Shown one piece after another: positions 33,014-41,980 of a stretch of DNA of 64,000 nt (its first letter is position 1; every line of letters starts with the position of its first letter). This DNA comes from Halanaeroarchaeum sulfurireducens (lineage in GTDB: Archaea > Halobacteriota > Halobacteria > Halobacteriales > Halobacteriaceae). The notes beneath the pieces were generated by a model. That model made no database searches, was not told where the DNA came from, and saw only the letters and a program-made list of their open reading frames with translations. The stretch lies in assembly GCF_001011115.1 (NCBI RefSeq), contig NZ_CP008874.1, forward strand, positions 1,228,440 to 1,292,439, given 5' to 3'. The translations under genes and the position numbers were made by a program.

Positions 33014-34767
33014 CGGCTCCCAATCGGAACACACTCTGGGCACGCGCTATCCTCGACGAGATCGTGAAGGCGGGTGTCGACGCCGCCGTCGTCGCCCCGG
33101 GGAGTCGATCGACGCCGCTCACCGTCGCGGCCGCACGCGAGGATCGCCTCGCCGTGTACTCGCACCTCGACGAACGATCGGCGGCGTACTTCGCCCTCGG
33201 CCGCGCCAGGCGCACCGGATCGCCGACGGCGCTCGTCTGCACCTCCGGGACCGCCGCTGCGAACTTCCACCCGGCGGTCGTCGAAGCTTCACGCGCACGG
33301 GTGCCGATGATCCTTTTGACCGCCGACCGACCACCGGAACTCCGGGACAGCGGCGCAAACCAGACGATCGACCAGGTGGGACTCTACGGCAGCGCGGTCC
33401 GTGAGGACGCGGATCTCCCGGAACCCGAGCCCGACGCCCGAAAACTCCGCTCGCTCCGGACGACCGTGAGCCGTGCAGTCGCGACCGCGAGAGGTACGCC
33501 ACCCGGACCGGTCCACCTGAACGTTCCCTTCAAGAAACCGCTCGAACCCGTCGAGGTACCGGGCGACGTCCCCGATTCGTTCGCCGACGAACACCCCCTT
33601 GCAGCGCGGGGGCGAGACGGCCCCTTCGTCCGACACAGCGTTGGAACGCCGACGCTCGGCGACGCGGCGATGGCCGCGATCCGCGAGGATATCGAGGGCG
33701 CCGAGCGAGGTCTCATCGTAGCGGGTCCCGACGACGCGTTCGGCGTCGGGACGTCCGCCACTGCGGCCCTGGCCGAGGCGACGGGATTTCCCGTCTTCGC
33801 CGACCCGCTGTCCGGCGTTCGGTTCGGTCCCCATCGTGATCGCGCGACCATCGTCGGTGCGTACGATGGGTTCCTCGATACACGCGTCTACCAGCAGTGG
33901 GCCGATCCGGACGTAGTCCTGCGATTCGGTGCCTCACCAACCTCGAAGGCTCTCAGGACCTACCTCGCAGCCGTGGGCGCCCGACAGTACCTCGTCGACC
34001 CGGCTGGCGAGTGGCGCGAGGCGACGTTCACCGCGTCCGATCTGGTCGCGGCCGATCCGACCCGGTTCGCCAGGACCCTGGGCGAGACCGTCTCGCGATC
34101 GGCAAACGCGGAGTGGCACGCCACCCTCGAGGAGGCGGCGGACCGGCACTGGTCGGCGGTCGAAGCAGGGATCGACGGCGACCTGGAGGGAGCATACCTC
34201 CACCGGGTCGTGGCGGGTGCGCCCGATCCGGCCACGATCGTCGTCGCCAACAGCATGCCGGTCCGCGACCTGGACCGCTTCGGCCGCCCCCGAGATGCGG
34301 CCCTGACCGTCCTCGGTAACCGCGGTGCGAGCGGCATCGACGGGACGACCAGTACGGCACTGGGGGCGGGAAGCGCGACCGACGATCCGCTCGTGTTAGT
34401 GACTGGCGACCTGACCTACTTCCACGACATGAACGGACTCCTCGCACTGGGTCGGTTCGGCGTCGACGCGACGATCGTCCTGATCGACAACGACGGCGGC
34501 GGCATCTTTCATACGCTCCCCATCGAGGACTTCGAGCCCCCGTTCACCGACCAGTTCAAAACGCCCCACGGCCTGGACCTATCGGCGAGCGAAGCCCTGT
34601 ACGATCTCTCGTTCGTGGCGGTCGAAGACCTCTCGACCTTCGACGCGCGGTACCGGGAGTCGCTGTCGGCCGCCGGGACGCAGGTCATCGCCGTCGAGAC
34701 CGACGCCGAACGCAGTCATCGGCGCCGCGAGTCCATCCAGCGCGACGTCGTCGACGCCCTCGTCTGA
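33010..34767 (+). CDS. menD: SEPHCHC synthase
   Basis: A 585-residue thiamine-diphosphate enzyme that adds a 2-oxoglutarate-derived succinyl semialdehyde to isochorismate. The N-terminal PYR domain has VAPGSRSTPLTVAAARE and ERSAAYFALGRARRTG; TSGTAAANFHPAV and TADRPPELRDSGANQTIDQ are MenD hallmarks. The C-terminal PP domain carries LVTGDLTYFHDMNGLLAL and DNDGGGIFHTLP, binding ThDP-Mg. Start ATG 33010 overlaps menF. Confidence 0.94.
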   Translation: MTAPNRNTLWARAILDEIVKAGVDAAVVAPGSRSTPLTVAAAREDRLAVYSHLDERSAAYFALGRARRTGSPTALVCTSGTAAANFHPAVVEASRARVPMILLTADRPPELRDSGANQTIDQVGLYGSAVREDADLPEPEPDARKLRSLRTTVSRAVATARGTPPGPVHLNVPFKKPLEPVEVPGDVPDSFADEHPLAARGRDGPFVRHSVGTPTLGDAAMAAIREDIEGAERGLIVAGPDDAFGVGTSATAALAEATGFPVFADPLSGVRFGPHRDRATIVGAYDGFLDTRVYQQWADPDVVLRFGASPTSKALRTYLAAVGARQYLVDPAGEWREATFTASDLVAADPTRFARTLGETVSRSANAEWHATLEEAADRHWSAVEAGIDGDLEGAYLHRVVAGAPDPATIVVANSMPVRDLDRFGRPRDAALTVLGNRGASGIDGTTSTALGAGSATDDPLVLVTGDLTYFHDMNGLLALGRFGVDATIVLIDNDGGGIFHTLPIEDFEPPFTDQFKTPHGLDLSASEALYDLSFVAVEDLSTFDARYRESLSAAGTQVIAVETDAERSHRRRESIQRDVVDALV

Positions 34768-34815
34768 GCGGGACAAAAGGAACATATTTGGGGACGCCGG
34801 GACCCATGTGCACCA

Positions 34816-35700
34816 ATGGTTTCTGAACTCTTCGACCCCGAACGCTGGGATGCGGTCGACGAGGTCGATTTCCGCGATATCACCTACCACCGGGCGACCG
34901 ACGTCGGTGCGGTCCGGATCGCCTTCGACAGGCCGGCCGTCCGCAATGCCTTCCGACCCGGAACGGTCGACGAACTCCACACGGCCCTCGAACACGCGAA
35001 ACGCCAGACGGACGTCGGAGCGGTCATCCTCACCGGCAACGGCCCGTCGCCGAAGGACGGGGGCTGGTCGTTTTGCTCCGGCGGCGACCAGACCGTGCGG
35101 GGCGACTCAGGCTACGAATACGGGGAGGGCGAGGACGGCTCGAAGACCGGACGCCTCCACATTCTGGAGGTCCAGCGACTCATTCGACACATCCCGAAGC
35201 CGGTCATCGCCGCCGTCCCGGGATGGGCGGTGGGCGGCGGTCACAGCCTCCACGTCGTGACCGACCTCACCATCGCGAGCGCGGACCACGCGAAATTCCT
35301 CCAGACCGATCCCGACGTGGCGAGTTTCGACGCGGGGTTCGGCTCGGCCTACCTCGCCAAGCAGATCGGCCAGAAGAAGGCCCGGGAGGTGTTTTTCCTC
35401 GGGAAGACCTACGACGCGGCGGAGGCGGCCGAGATGGGGATGGTCAACGAGGTGGTCGCCCACGAGGACCTGGAGGACGTGGCCCTCGAGTGGGCCGAAG
35501 AGATCACCCACAAGAGCCCGACGGCCATCCGCATGCTGAAGTACGCCTTCAACCTCACCGACGACGGTATGGTGGGTCAGCAGGTGTTCGCGGGCGAGGC
35601 GACGCGGCTCGCGTACATGACCGACGAGGCGAAGGAGGGCCGCGAGGCCTTCGTCGAGAACCGCGATCCGGAGTTCGAGGAGTTCCCCTGGCACTACTGA
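34816..35700 (+). CDS. menB: 1,4-dihydroxy-2-naphthoyl-CoA synthase
   Basis: A 294-residue crotonase-fold enzyme closing the second naphthoquinone ring. The MenB-specific stretch includes GGDQTVRGDSGY, then VPGWAVGGGHSLHVVTDLTIAS, and the C-terminal YDAAEAAEMGMVNEVV. The bicarbonate-binding Gly in GWSFCSGGDQ is present. The gene starts 48 nt after menD, and its stop TGA shares a base with the start of menA (TGATG). Confidence 0.94.
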   Translation: MVSELFDPERWDAVDEVDFRDITYHRATDVGAVRIAFDRPAVRNAFRPGTVDELHTALEHAKRQTDVGAVILTGNGPSPKDGGWSFCSGGDQTVRGDSGYEYGEGEDGSKTGRLHILEVQRLIRHIPKPVIAAVPGWAVGGGHSLHVVTDLTIASADHAKFLQTDPDVASFDAGFGSAYLAKQIGQKKAREVFFLGKTYDAAEAAEMGMVNEVVAHEDLEDVALEWAEEITHKSPTAIRMLKYAFNLTDDGMVGQQVFAGEATRLAYMTDEAKEGREAFVENRDPEFEEFPWHY

Positions 35701-36629
35701 TGAACGAGCAACCGAGCCGCACGAGGGCCTGGCTGATGGCTGCACGGCCCCACACGCTCCCGGCGGCCGCGTCACCGGTGATCGTGGGGATCGGTATGGC
35801 GTTCGCGGCGGACGTCTTCGCGCCGCTTCCAGCGCTCGCGGCACTCCTCGGGGCCGAACTGATTCAGATCGGGACCAACTTCGCGAACGACTACTTCGAC
35901 GCGATCAAGGGCGCCGACACGGACGAACGGGACGGATTCACGCGGGTCACCCAGTCCGGACTCATTCCGCCCCAGCAGGTGAAACTGGCGACGATGGTCA
36001 CCTACGGGCTCGCGTTCCTCATCGGCGTCTACCTGGTGGCCGTCGGCGGGGTCCCGATCGTGATAATCGGCCTCGCGAGCATCCTCGCGGGGATTACCTA
36101 CACCGGCGGCCCGTATCCCTTCGGCTATCACGGGCTGGGCGATCTCTTCGTGTTCGTCTTCTTCGGCGTAGTCGCCGTCACCGGAACCTACTACGTTCAG
36201 GCCGCCTCGCTTCTGGCCGGCGCGTTTCCCCTCGGCATTCCGCCGGGGACCATCACCCGTGACGTTATCGTCGCCAGTCTGCCGATGGGAGCGCTCAACA
36301 CGGCCATCCTCGTCATCAACAACGTGCGCGACATCGAAACCGATCGCGCCACGGGGAAGATCACGCTCGCCGTGCGCCTAGGCTACAACGGGAGCCGCCT
36401 GGAGTATCTCGGTCTCCTCGCGGTGACCTACCTCGCACCCCTCTATTTTCTCGCGAGTGGATACGGCGTCACCGCACTCCTTCCCCTGCTCACGCTCCCG
36501 TACGCGGCGAGCGTGTGGCGAACGGTACGCACCGAGACCACCGGCGACGCGCTCGATCCGGCGCTCGAACGGACGGGGAAGCTCCTGGCCATGTACGCGA
36601 TCCTGTTCGCCATCGGTGTCGTCCTATGA
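35700..36629 (+). CDS. menA: 1,4-dihydroxy-2-naphthoate prenyltransferase
   Basis: A 309-residue UbiA-family membrane enzyme with about eight or nine helices that attaches the isoprenoid tail to DHNA. The first Asp-rich motif is NDYFDAIKGADTDE (about residues 60-73) and the second NNVRDIETDRATGK (about 203-216). The first ATG coincides with the menB stop codon. Menaquinone is the usual haloarchaeal quinone, needed by the NrfD-type subunit of the nearby respiratory operon. Confidence 0.93.
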   Translation: MNEQPSRTRAWLMAARPHTLPAAASPVIVGIGMAFAADVFAPLPALAALLGAELIQIGTNFANDYFDAIKGADTDERDGFTRVTQSGLIPPQQVKLATMVTYGLAFLIGVYLVAVGGVPIVIIGLASILAGITYTGGPYPFGYHGLGDLFVFVFFGVVAVTGTYYVQAASLLAGAFPLGIPPGTITRDVIVASLPMGALNTAILVINNVRDIETDRATGKITLAVRLGYNGSRLEYLGLLAVTYLAPLYFLASGYGVTALLPLLTLPYAASVWRTVRTETTGDALDPALERTGKLLAMYAILFAIGVVL

Positions 36630-37660
36630 ACGCAGCCCTCTCCCCCTTCGAACTCCGGCTGTCGAACCCGCTCGAAACCAGCGACGGTCGAATCGACCAG
36701 CGAATGGGATGGATAATCACGGCCGGAAACGACGTGACCGGTTACGGCGAGGCGACGCCGTTGCCAGGATTCACGGAGTCGCGTGCCGACTGCGAATCCG
36801 CGCTCTCGGCCGCGATCACCCACCTCCAGGCGGACGCCGTCCCGGCCGCGTACGCGGCGGTGACCGACCGACCGGCCGCACGTCACGGACTCGCGACGGC
36901 ACTCCTCGACCGCCAGGGAAAGGAAACCGGGAGACCGCTCTACCGGCTACTCGGCGCCGATCACGAGGTCGACGCCATCGCCGTCAACGCGACCATCGGC
37001 CACGCCGATCCGCAGTCGACGGCCGACGCGGCGAGCAGCGCCGTCGAGGACGGGTTTCGAACGCTCAAGATCAAGGTCGGGACCGGCTCGCTCGATCGCG
37101 ACGTCGATCGCATCGCGGCAGTCCGCGACGCCGTCGGTGAGGAGGTCTCGCTCCGCGTCGACGCCAACGGCGCGTGGGACCGGGAGACGGCCGCGGAGGC
37201 GATCGATCGATTCCTCGCCGACGACGTAGCCCTCATCGAACAGCCCCTCCCCGCCGGGGACCTCGCCGGCCACCGGTCGCTCCGGGGCCGACTCCCCATC
37301 GCACTCGACGAATCCCTCACAGCCCACGATCCCCAGGCAGTCCTCGCGGCGGATGCGGCCGACGCCCTCGTTCTCAAACCGATGGCGCTGGGCGGCCCGG
37401 ACGTGGCCCGTGCCGTCGCCCACCGGGCACGACGTGCGGGGGTCGCACCCATCGTCTCGAACACGATCGACGGCGCGATCGCGCGGACGGCCGCGGTTCA
37501 CGTGGCGGCCAGCATCCCCGACCGACCGGCCGCCGGCCTGGCGACCGGCTCGCTACTCGCGACCGACGTCGCCCCCGATCCCGCGCCAGTCGTGGACGGT
37601 CGGATTGCGGTCCCGCAGACACCGGGGCTGGGGATTTCGGAGGTGCAGGTCGATGCGTGA
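36626..37660 (+). CDS. menC: o-Succinylbenzoate synthase
   Basis: A 344-residue enolase-superfamily enzyme that dehydrates SHCHC to o-succinylbenzoate. The catalytic Lys region is TLKIKVGTGS (about residue 145-154), metal ligands are in LRVDANGAWD and LIEQPLP and the ALDESL motif (about 220), and LVLKPMALGG follows. It overlaps menA by 4 nt (ATGA) and menE by 8 nt. No menH gene for the previous step is in the cluster, which is common in archaea. Confidence 0.9.
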   Translation: MNAALSPFELRLSNPLETSDGRIDQRMGWIITAGNDVTGYGEATPLPGFTESRADCESALSAAITHLQADAVPAAYAAVTDRPAARHGLATALLDRQGKETGRPLYRLLGADHEVDAIAVNATIGHADPQSTADAASSAVEDGFRTLKIKVGTGSLDRDVDRIAAVRDAVGEEVSLRVDANGAWDRETAAEAIDRFLADDVALIEQPLPAGDLAGHRSLRGRLPIALDESLTAHDPQAVLAADAADALVLKPMALGGPDVARAVAHRARRAGVAPIVSNTIDGAIARTAAVHVAASIPDRPAAGLATGSLLATDVAPDPAPVVDGRIAVPQTPGLGISEVQVDA

Positions 37661-39122
37661 TTGGCTCGCCGTGCGACGGGCGGCGACCCCCGACACCCTG
37701 GCACTCCTCGACGCCACCACGGACGACCGCCGCACCTACGCGGACCTCGACGACGCCGTCGAGGAGGTAGCCGGAAAACTGCAGGCACTGGGCGTGAACG
37801 CGGGCGACGCCGTAGGAGTCGTCATGGAGACCCGCCCCGCCTACGTGGAACTGCTCTGGGCTGTCCAGCGCCTCGGTGCCACCCTCGTCCCGTTCAACGC
37901 CCGTTTGACACCAGCCGAACTGATCGACCAGCGCACGACGATCGACCCGGCGGTCCTCGTCACCGACCGCGATCACGAGGAGACGGCAGTCGACGCCGGT
38001 GGTCGAACGCCGGTCGTTAGCGTCGACGAACCGACGCTCGCGGAGACTCGCTGGCTCGACGCGACGACCCCCCAGACAGTCGAATCTGTGGGCGTTTCGC
38101 TCTCTGACACCGCCGCCGTCCTCTTCACCTCCGGGACCACCGGCGAGCCCACGGCCATTCGCGTCACCGCACGAAACGTCCTCGCGAGCGCCGTGGCCTC
38201 CGCGTTCCGCCTGGGTGTCGTCCCGGACGACCGGTGGCTCCTCTGTCTCCCGATGTATCACATGGGGGGACTGTCGATTCCCATTCGAACGATGGTATAC
38301 GGGACCACGACGGTGCTGCATGGCGAGTTCGACCCCGGCCCGATTCTCCGGACGCTCCGCGAGCGATCGATCACCGGCGTCTCGCTCGTCCCCACGATGC
38401 TCGAACGCCTCCTCGATGCGGGGCCGGTCGACGACTCGCTCCGCTTCGCGCTGGTGGGCGGGGGGCCGACGTCCGCCGAACTCGCGCAACGAGCGCTGGC
38501 CGCCGGCGTCCCGATCCACCCGACGTACGGCATGACGGAGACGGCCTCGCAGATCACGACGGCGACTCCACGGGACGTCGAGGCGGCACCTGACTCCGTG
38601 GGTCGACCCCTCGTCGGGACCGATCTCGCCATTCTGGACGGTGCGGGGAGCCGTCTCGACCGCGGCGAACAGGGTGAGATCGCCGTCTCGGGGTGGACCG
38701 TGTCTCCGGGGCCCGTGAGCGAGTCGTCTCGCCGGACAGACGAATGGTTCCGGACCGGCGACGTCGGATACCGTGACGAGAAGGGACGACTCTACGTGAC
38801 GGGGCGCGCTAGCGAGCTGATCGTGACCGGTGGCGAGAACGTCGTTCCCGGGGACGTGCGCGCGGCGATCCTGGCCCATCCGGCCGTCGAGGACGCGGCG
38901 GTCGTTGGCCTCACCGACGCGGAGTGGGGCGAAAGGGTCGGCGCGCTCGTCGTGACGACCGAGCCAGTCTCGAAGGGCACACTCCGGTCGTTTCTCGAAG
39001 AGCGGCTCGCCGGCTTCAAGCTCCCGCGGACTGTGGCGTTCGCGGACGCACTCCCCCGAACCCACTCGGGAACGGTCGATCGCGAGGTAGTCAGAGACCA
39101 GTTGCGCGAGGCCGAGCGTTAA
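37653..39122 (+). CDS. menE: o-Succinylbenzoate-CoA ligase
   Basis: A 489-residue ANL-superfamily enzyme making OSB-CoA with ATP. The AMP-binding motif is LFTSGTTGEPTAIRVT, then the YGMTE motif in HPTYGMTETASQIT and WFRTGDVGYRDEKGRLYVTGR with the conserved TGD. The C-terminal A10-type Lys lies in LPRTHSGTVDREVV (no adjacent KxxR, unusual but seen in MenE). It is the last gene of the operon and overlaps menC by 8 nt. Confidence 0.9.
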   Translation: MRDWLAVRRAATPDTLALLDATTDDRRTYADLDDAVEEVAGKLQALGVNAGDAVGVVMETRPAYVELLWAVQRLGATLVPFNARLTPAELIDQRTTIDPAVLVTDRDHEETAVDAGGRTPVVSVDEPTLAETRWLDATTPQTVESVGVSLSDTAAVLFTSGTTGEPTAIRVTARNVLASAVASAFRLGVVPDDRWLLCLPMYHMGGLSIPIRTMVYGTTTVLHGEFDPGPILRTLRERSITGVSLVPTMLERLLDAGPVDDSLRFALVGGGPTSAELAQRALAAGVPIHPTYGMTETASQITTATPRDVEAAPDSVGRPLVGTDLAILDGAGSRLDRGEQGEIAVSGWTVSPGPVSESSRRTDEWFRTGDVGYRDEKGRLYVTGRASELIVTGGENVVPGDVRAAILAHPAVEDAAVVGLTDAEWGERVGALVVTTEPVSKGTLRSFLEERLAGFKLPRTVAFADALPRTHSGTVDREVVRDQLREAER

Positions 39123-39147
39123 GTCGATCCATCCACAAGAAGTCGCC

Positions 39148-39891
39148 GTGTGCACCGTCCTCTTCGCGTGGCAGCAGTTCGAGGAAACGCCACTCGCAGT
39201 CGCCGCAAACCGCGACGAATCGCCGGGACGGCCCACCAGCCCGCCCGGTCGCGTTCCCGGCGATCTCACTGTCCTCATGCCCCGTGACGAACGCGACGGC
39301 GGAACCTGGATGGGCGTCAACGAACACCGGCTGTTCGCCATCGTGGCGAACCGCTGGACGGACGCCGAACGAGACGGTGGACGCTCGCGAGGGCTGCTCG
39401 TCCGCGACGTCCTGTCGGCGGAATCCGTCGACGGAGCGGCGTCGATTCTTCGCGACGAACTCGCCACGACCGAGTACGAGGGGTTTACGCTCCTCGTCGG
39501 GACGTCCGACACAGCGACCGTCTTCATGTGGGACGGCGCGCTGACTGAACGGCGCGTCGACCCGGGCGTTCACGTCATCGTCAACGTCGGCGTGGACGGC
39601 GCGTATCGGGTGCCCGAGGCACGATCCGCCGTGGGCGAGGAACAGGCCAAAAGGGCCGACCGAATTCGAGAGACGCTCCAGGTGCGGTCCGACGAGACTG
39701 CCCAGGAGTGGGTCGAACGGGCCAGGAGGATCCTGAGCGACCACGACATCGGGACCTGCGTCCACCGCGATCGATACGAAACCGTCTCCTCCTCACTCGT
39801 CGCGCTCGGCGCAGACGGCGAGATCGACTGGCGCTACGCGGACGGGCCACCGTGTCGGACGGAATTCCGCGCCGTCGACGACCAGATTTAA
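39148..39891 (+). CDS. TANGO2/NRDE-type protein
   Basis: A 247-residue Ntn-hydrolase-fold protein whose N-terminus MCTVLFAWQQ..PLAVAANRDE contains the NRDE motif of the TANGO2 family. The Cys after the initiator could be the nucleophile, as in Ntn hydrolases. TANGO2 homologues are linked to heme handling in animals, but the archaeal role is unknown. GTG 39148 is the start. It follows menE by 26 nt and could be co-transcribed with the men operon. Confidence 0.85.
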   Translation: MCTVLFAWQQFEETPLAVAANRDESPGRPTSPPGRVPGDLTVLMPRDERDGGTWMGVNEHRLFAIVANRWTDAERDGGRSRGLLVRDVLSAESVDGAASILRDELATTEYEGFTLLVGTSDTATVFMWDGALTERRVDPGVHVIVNVGVDGAYRVPEARSAVGEEQAKRADRIRETLQVRSDETAQEWVERARRILSDHDIGTCVHRDRYETVSSSLVALGADGEIDWRYADGPPCRTEFRAVDDQI

Positions 39892-39916
39892 ACTGGCCGC
39901 GCACGCCTATCCTGAT

Positions 39917-40270
39917 ATGAGCGCCGAAGCCATCGAGGCCCTCTCCGAAGCCGAGCGACGGGGGCTCGAACTCGTTCGTGAGACGGGGTCGATTTATCAG
40001 TCGGAGTTCTGGAAGGAACTCGACGTCTCCTCGCGCAAGGGCAGCCGAATCGCCACCGCCCTGGAAGAGGAGGGACTTATCGAACGGGAGAGTGCTGTCT
40101 ACGAGGGGAACACGACCTACGAACTGACGCCGGTCATCCGCGACCGCGACCTGGACTACATGCTGTTGATGGCGGGTGAGATGCTCTCGCCGTTCGTCGG
40201 CGAGGAGGAAGTCGATCCGCAATCCGACGCCTTCTCGCAGTGGATCATGAACCTCGTCTACGAGGAGTGA
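39917..40270 (+). CDS. MarR/wHTH-type transcriptional regulator
   Basis: A 117-residue winged-helix protein: AIEALSEAERRGLELVRETGSIYQSEFWKELDVSSRKGSRIATALEEEGLIERESAVYEGNTTYELTPVI is the DNA-binding domain, followed by a helical C-terminus. It resembles archaeal MarR/Lrs14-like and HTH proteins, with no ligand-binding part. Its stop is next to that of gatA (40271), which is convergent. Confidence 0.82.
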   Translation: MSAEAIEALSEAERRGLELVRETGSIYQSEFWKELDVSSRKGSRIATALEEEGLIERESAVYEGNTTYELTPVIRDRDLDYMLLMAGEMLSPFVGEEEVDPQSDAFSQWIMNLVYEE

Positions 40271-41539
40271 TCAGGCCAGTGCGCTCCCGAGCCTGACGAT
40301 CGTCTCCTCGCCGAAGGCGGGACCGATCAACTGGAGACCGACCGGCAAGCCCTCGGATTCTCCGGCAGGAACCGAGATGGCGGGAAGATTCGCGAGATTG
40401 ACTGGCACCGTATTCACGTCGATGAGATACATCGTGAGCGGATCGTCGAGGCTCTCGCCGCGTTTCGGCGGAAGCACCGGCATCGTCGGCGTCGCCAGCG
40501 CGTCGACGTTCGCGAGCGCCTCGTCGAAATCGCGTTTGATCCAGGCCCGCGCTTCCTGGGCCTGTTTGTAGTACTTGTCGTGATACCCCGCGGACAGCGC
40601 GTAGGTGCCTAACAGGATCCTGCGTTTGACCTCGTCGCCGAACCCCTCCGAACGGGCCGCCGAAAACGCCTCGTTCCAGTTGCCGTCGTAGCCGCCGGAC
40701 CGACCGTACCGGACGCCGTCGAACCGCGCGAGGTTGGACGACGCCTCGGACATCGCGATGACGTAGTATGCGGCGACCGCGTACTCGACCGATGGCAGGC
40801 TCACTTCGGTCGTCTCGACACCCCGATCCTCGAGGGTCGCGAGGGACTCCTCGAACCGGGCGGCGACGCCGTCATCGAGACCGTCCGTCAGCTCGGCAGG
40901 GATTCCGAGGCGCATCCCCGCGACGTCGCCGTCGGCCGCCGACGCGAGGTCGGTGTCGGCGCCGTCCTCGCGCGTGGTCGCGTCGTGCTCGTCCGGCCCC
41001 GCGATGACGTCGAGGAGGGCTGCGGCCTCCTCCACGGTCGGGGCGATGGGACCGATCTGCTCCAGACTGTTCGCGTATGCGACGAGCCCGTACCGCGAGA
41101 CCAGACCGTAGGTCGGTTTGATGCCCACCGTTCCCGTGAACGCGGCGGGACACCGGATCGACCCGCCCGTGTCGGTGCCCAGCGCGAGGTCGGCCTCGCC
41201 CGCGGCCACGGCAGCGGCACTGCCACCGGACGACCCGCCGGGGACCCGCTCCTCGTCGATCGGATTGGCCGTGGGACCGAATGCGGACGTCTCGGTCGTC
41301 GTCCCCATCCCAAACTCGTCCATATTGGCCTTCCCGACGATGGTCGCGCCAGCCTCCTTCAACCGCTCGACGACCGTGGCGTCGTACGGTGGCACGTAGT
41401 CCGACAACATGTCGGACCCGCAGGTTGTCCGGACGCCGGCCGTCGAGATGTTGTCCTTGACGGCGACGGTCGTCCCGGCGAGCGGGCCGTCGTCGGCCCC
41501 CTCGATCGTGGTCTCCGTGATGAACGCGTTCAGACTCAT
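40271..41539 (-). CDS. gatA: Asp/Glu-tRNA amidotransferase subunit A
   Basis: A 422-residue amidase-signature enzyme that provides ammonia from Gln to convert Glu-tRNA(Gln) (and Asp-tRNA(Asn)). The Ser-cisSer-Lys triad is visible: K28 in TTVAVKDN, S103 in GGSSGGSAA and S127 in GTDTGGSIR. It starts within the end of gatC (ATGA overlap), the common gatC-gatA order. Slightly shorter than bacterial GatA (480) as usual for haloarchaea. Confidence 0.94.
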   Translation of the reverse strand: MSLNAFITETTIEGADDGPLAGTTVAVKDNISTAGVRTTCGSDMLSDYVPPYDATVVERLKEAGATIVGKANMDEFGMGTTTETSAFGPTANPIDEERVPGGSSGGSAAAVAAGEADLALGTDTGGSIRCPAAFTGTVGIKPTYGLVSRYGLVAYANSLEQIGPIAPTVEEAAALLDVIAGPDEHDATTREDGADTDLASAADGDVAGMRLGIPAELTDGLDDGVAARFEESLATLEDRGVETTEVSLPSVEYAVAAYYVIAMSEASSNLARFDGVRYGRSGGYDGNWNEAFSAARSEGFGDEVKRRILLGTYALSAGYHDKYYKQAQEARAWIKRDFDEALANVDALATPTMPVLPPKRGESLDDPLTMYLIDVNTVPVNLANLPAISVPAGESEGLPVGLQLIGPAFGEETIVRLGSALA

Positions 41540-41814
41540 GAGACGCGTGGGCCCTTGAACCGACCGTCCTCGGTCTCGTCGGCGTTGCGCAACGCCTCGT
41601 CCTGGGAGAGTGACGCTTCGATCTCGTCCGCGCGCATCACGTTCACCAGGTCCGGTTCGGCCTCGACCGCGGGAACCTCGTCCAGGGCGTCGAAGTGCTC
41701 GAGGATGTCCTGGAACTGTGCGGTGAAGGTTTCGACCTCCTCGTCGTCCAGGGCCACCCGCGCGAGGCTCGCCACGTGACGGACCTCGTCGGCATCGACG
41801 GGCGAATCGCTCAT
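41536..41814 (-). CDS. gatC: Asp/Glu-tRNA amidotransferase subunit C
   Basis: A 92-residue helper subunit; VDADEVRHVASLARVALDDEEVETFTAQFQDILEHFDALDEV is the typical two-helix GatC segment and ALRNADETEDGRFKGPRVS the conserved end that wraps GatA. The ATG at 41814 is chosen over upstream frames. It forms the first gene of gatC-gatA. Confidence 0.92.
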   Translation of the reverse strand: MSDSPVDADEVRHVASLARVALDDEEVETFTAQFQDILEHFDALDEVPAVEAEPDLVNVMRADEIEASLSQDEALRNADETEDGRFKGPRVS

Positions 41815-41980
41815 GTCCGCCGGAACGCGCGTCCGATCGGTAAGGGTTTCGATGCGCCCGGGCGGTCGGTTTCCCCGAGTGACGCGAACGGCCCGCGACG
41901 ACGTGTTCACACTTAACTTGGTTTACGTTGAACGGTAACGTGACAGCCGGTCCCGCACTGCACGGAGTCGGTTCCAGCGT

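Noticed and set aside
37374..39527. 717-residue minus-strand frame opposite menE and the TANGO2-like gene
   Set aside because: Shadow of two well-supported plus-strand genes; composition is basic and repetitive.
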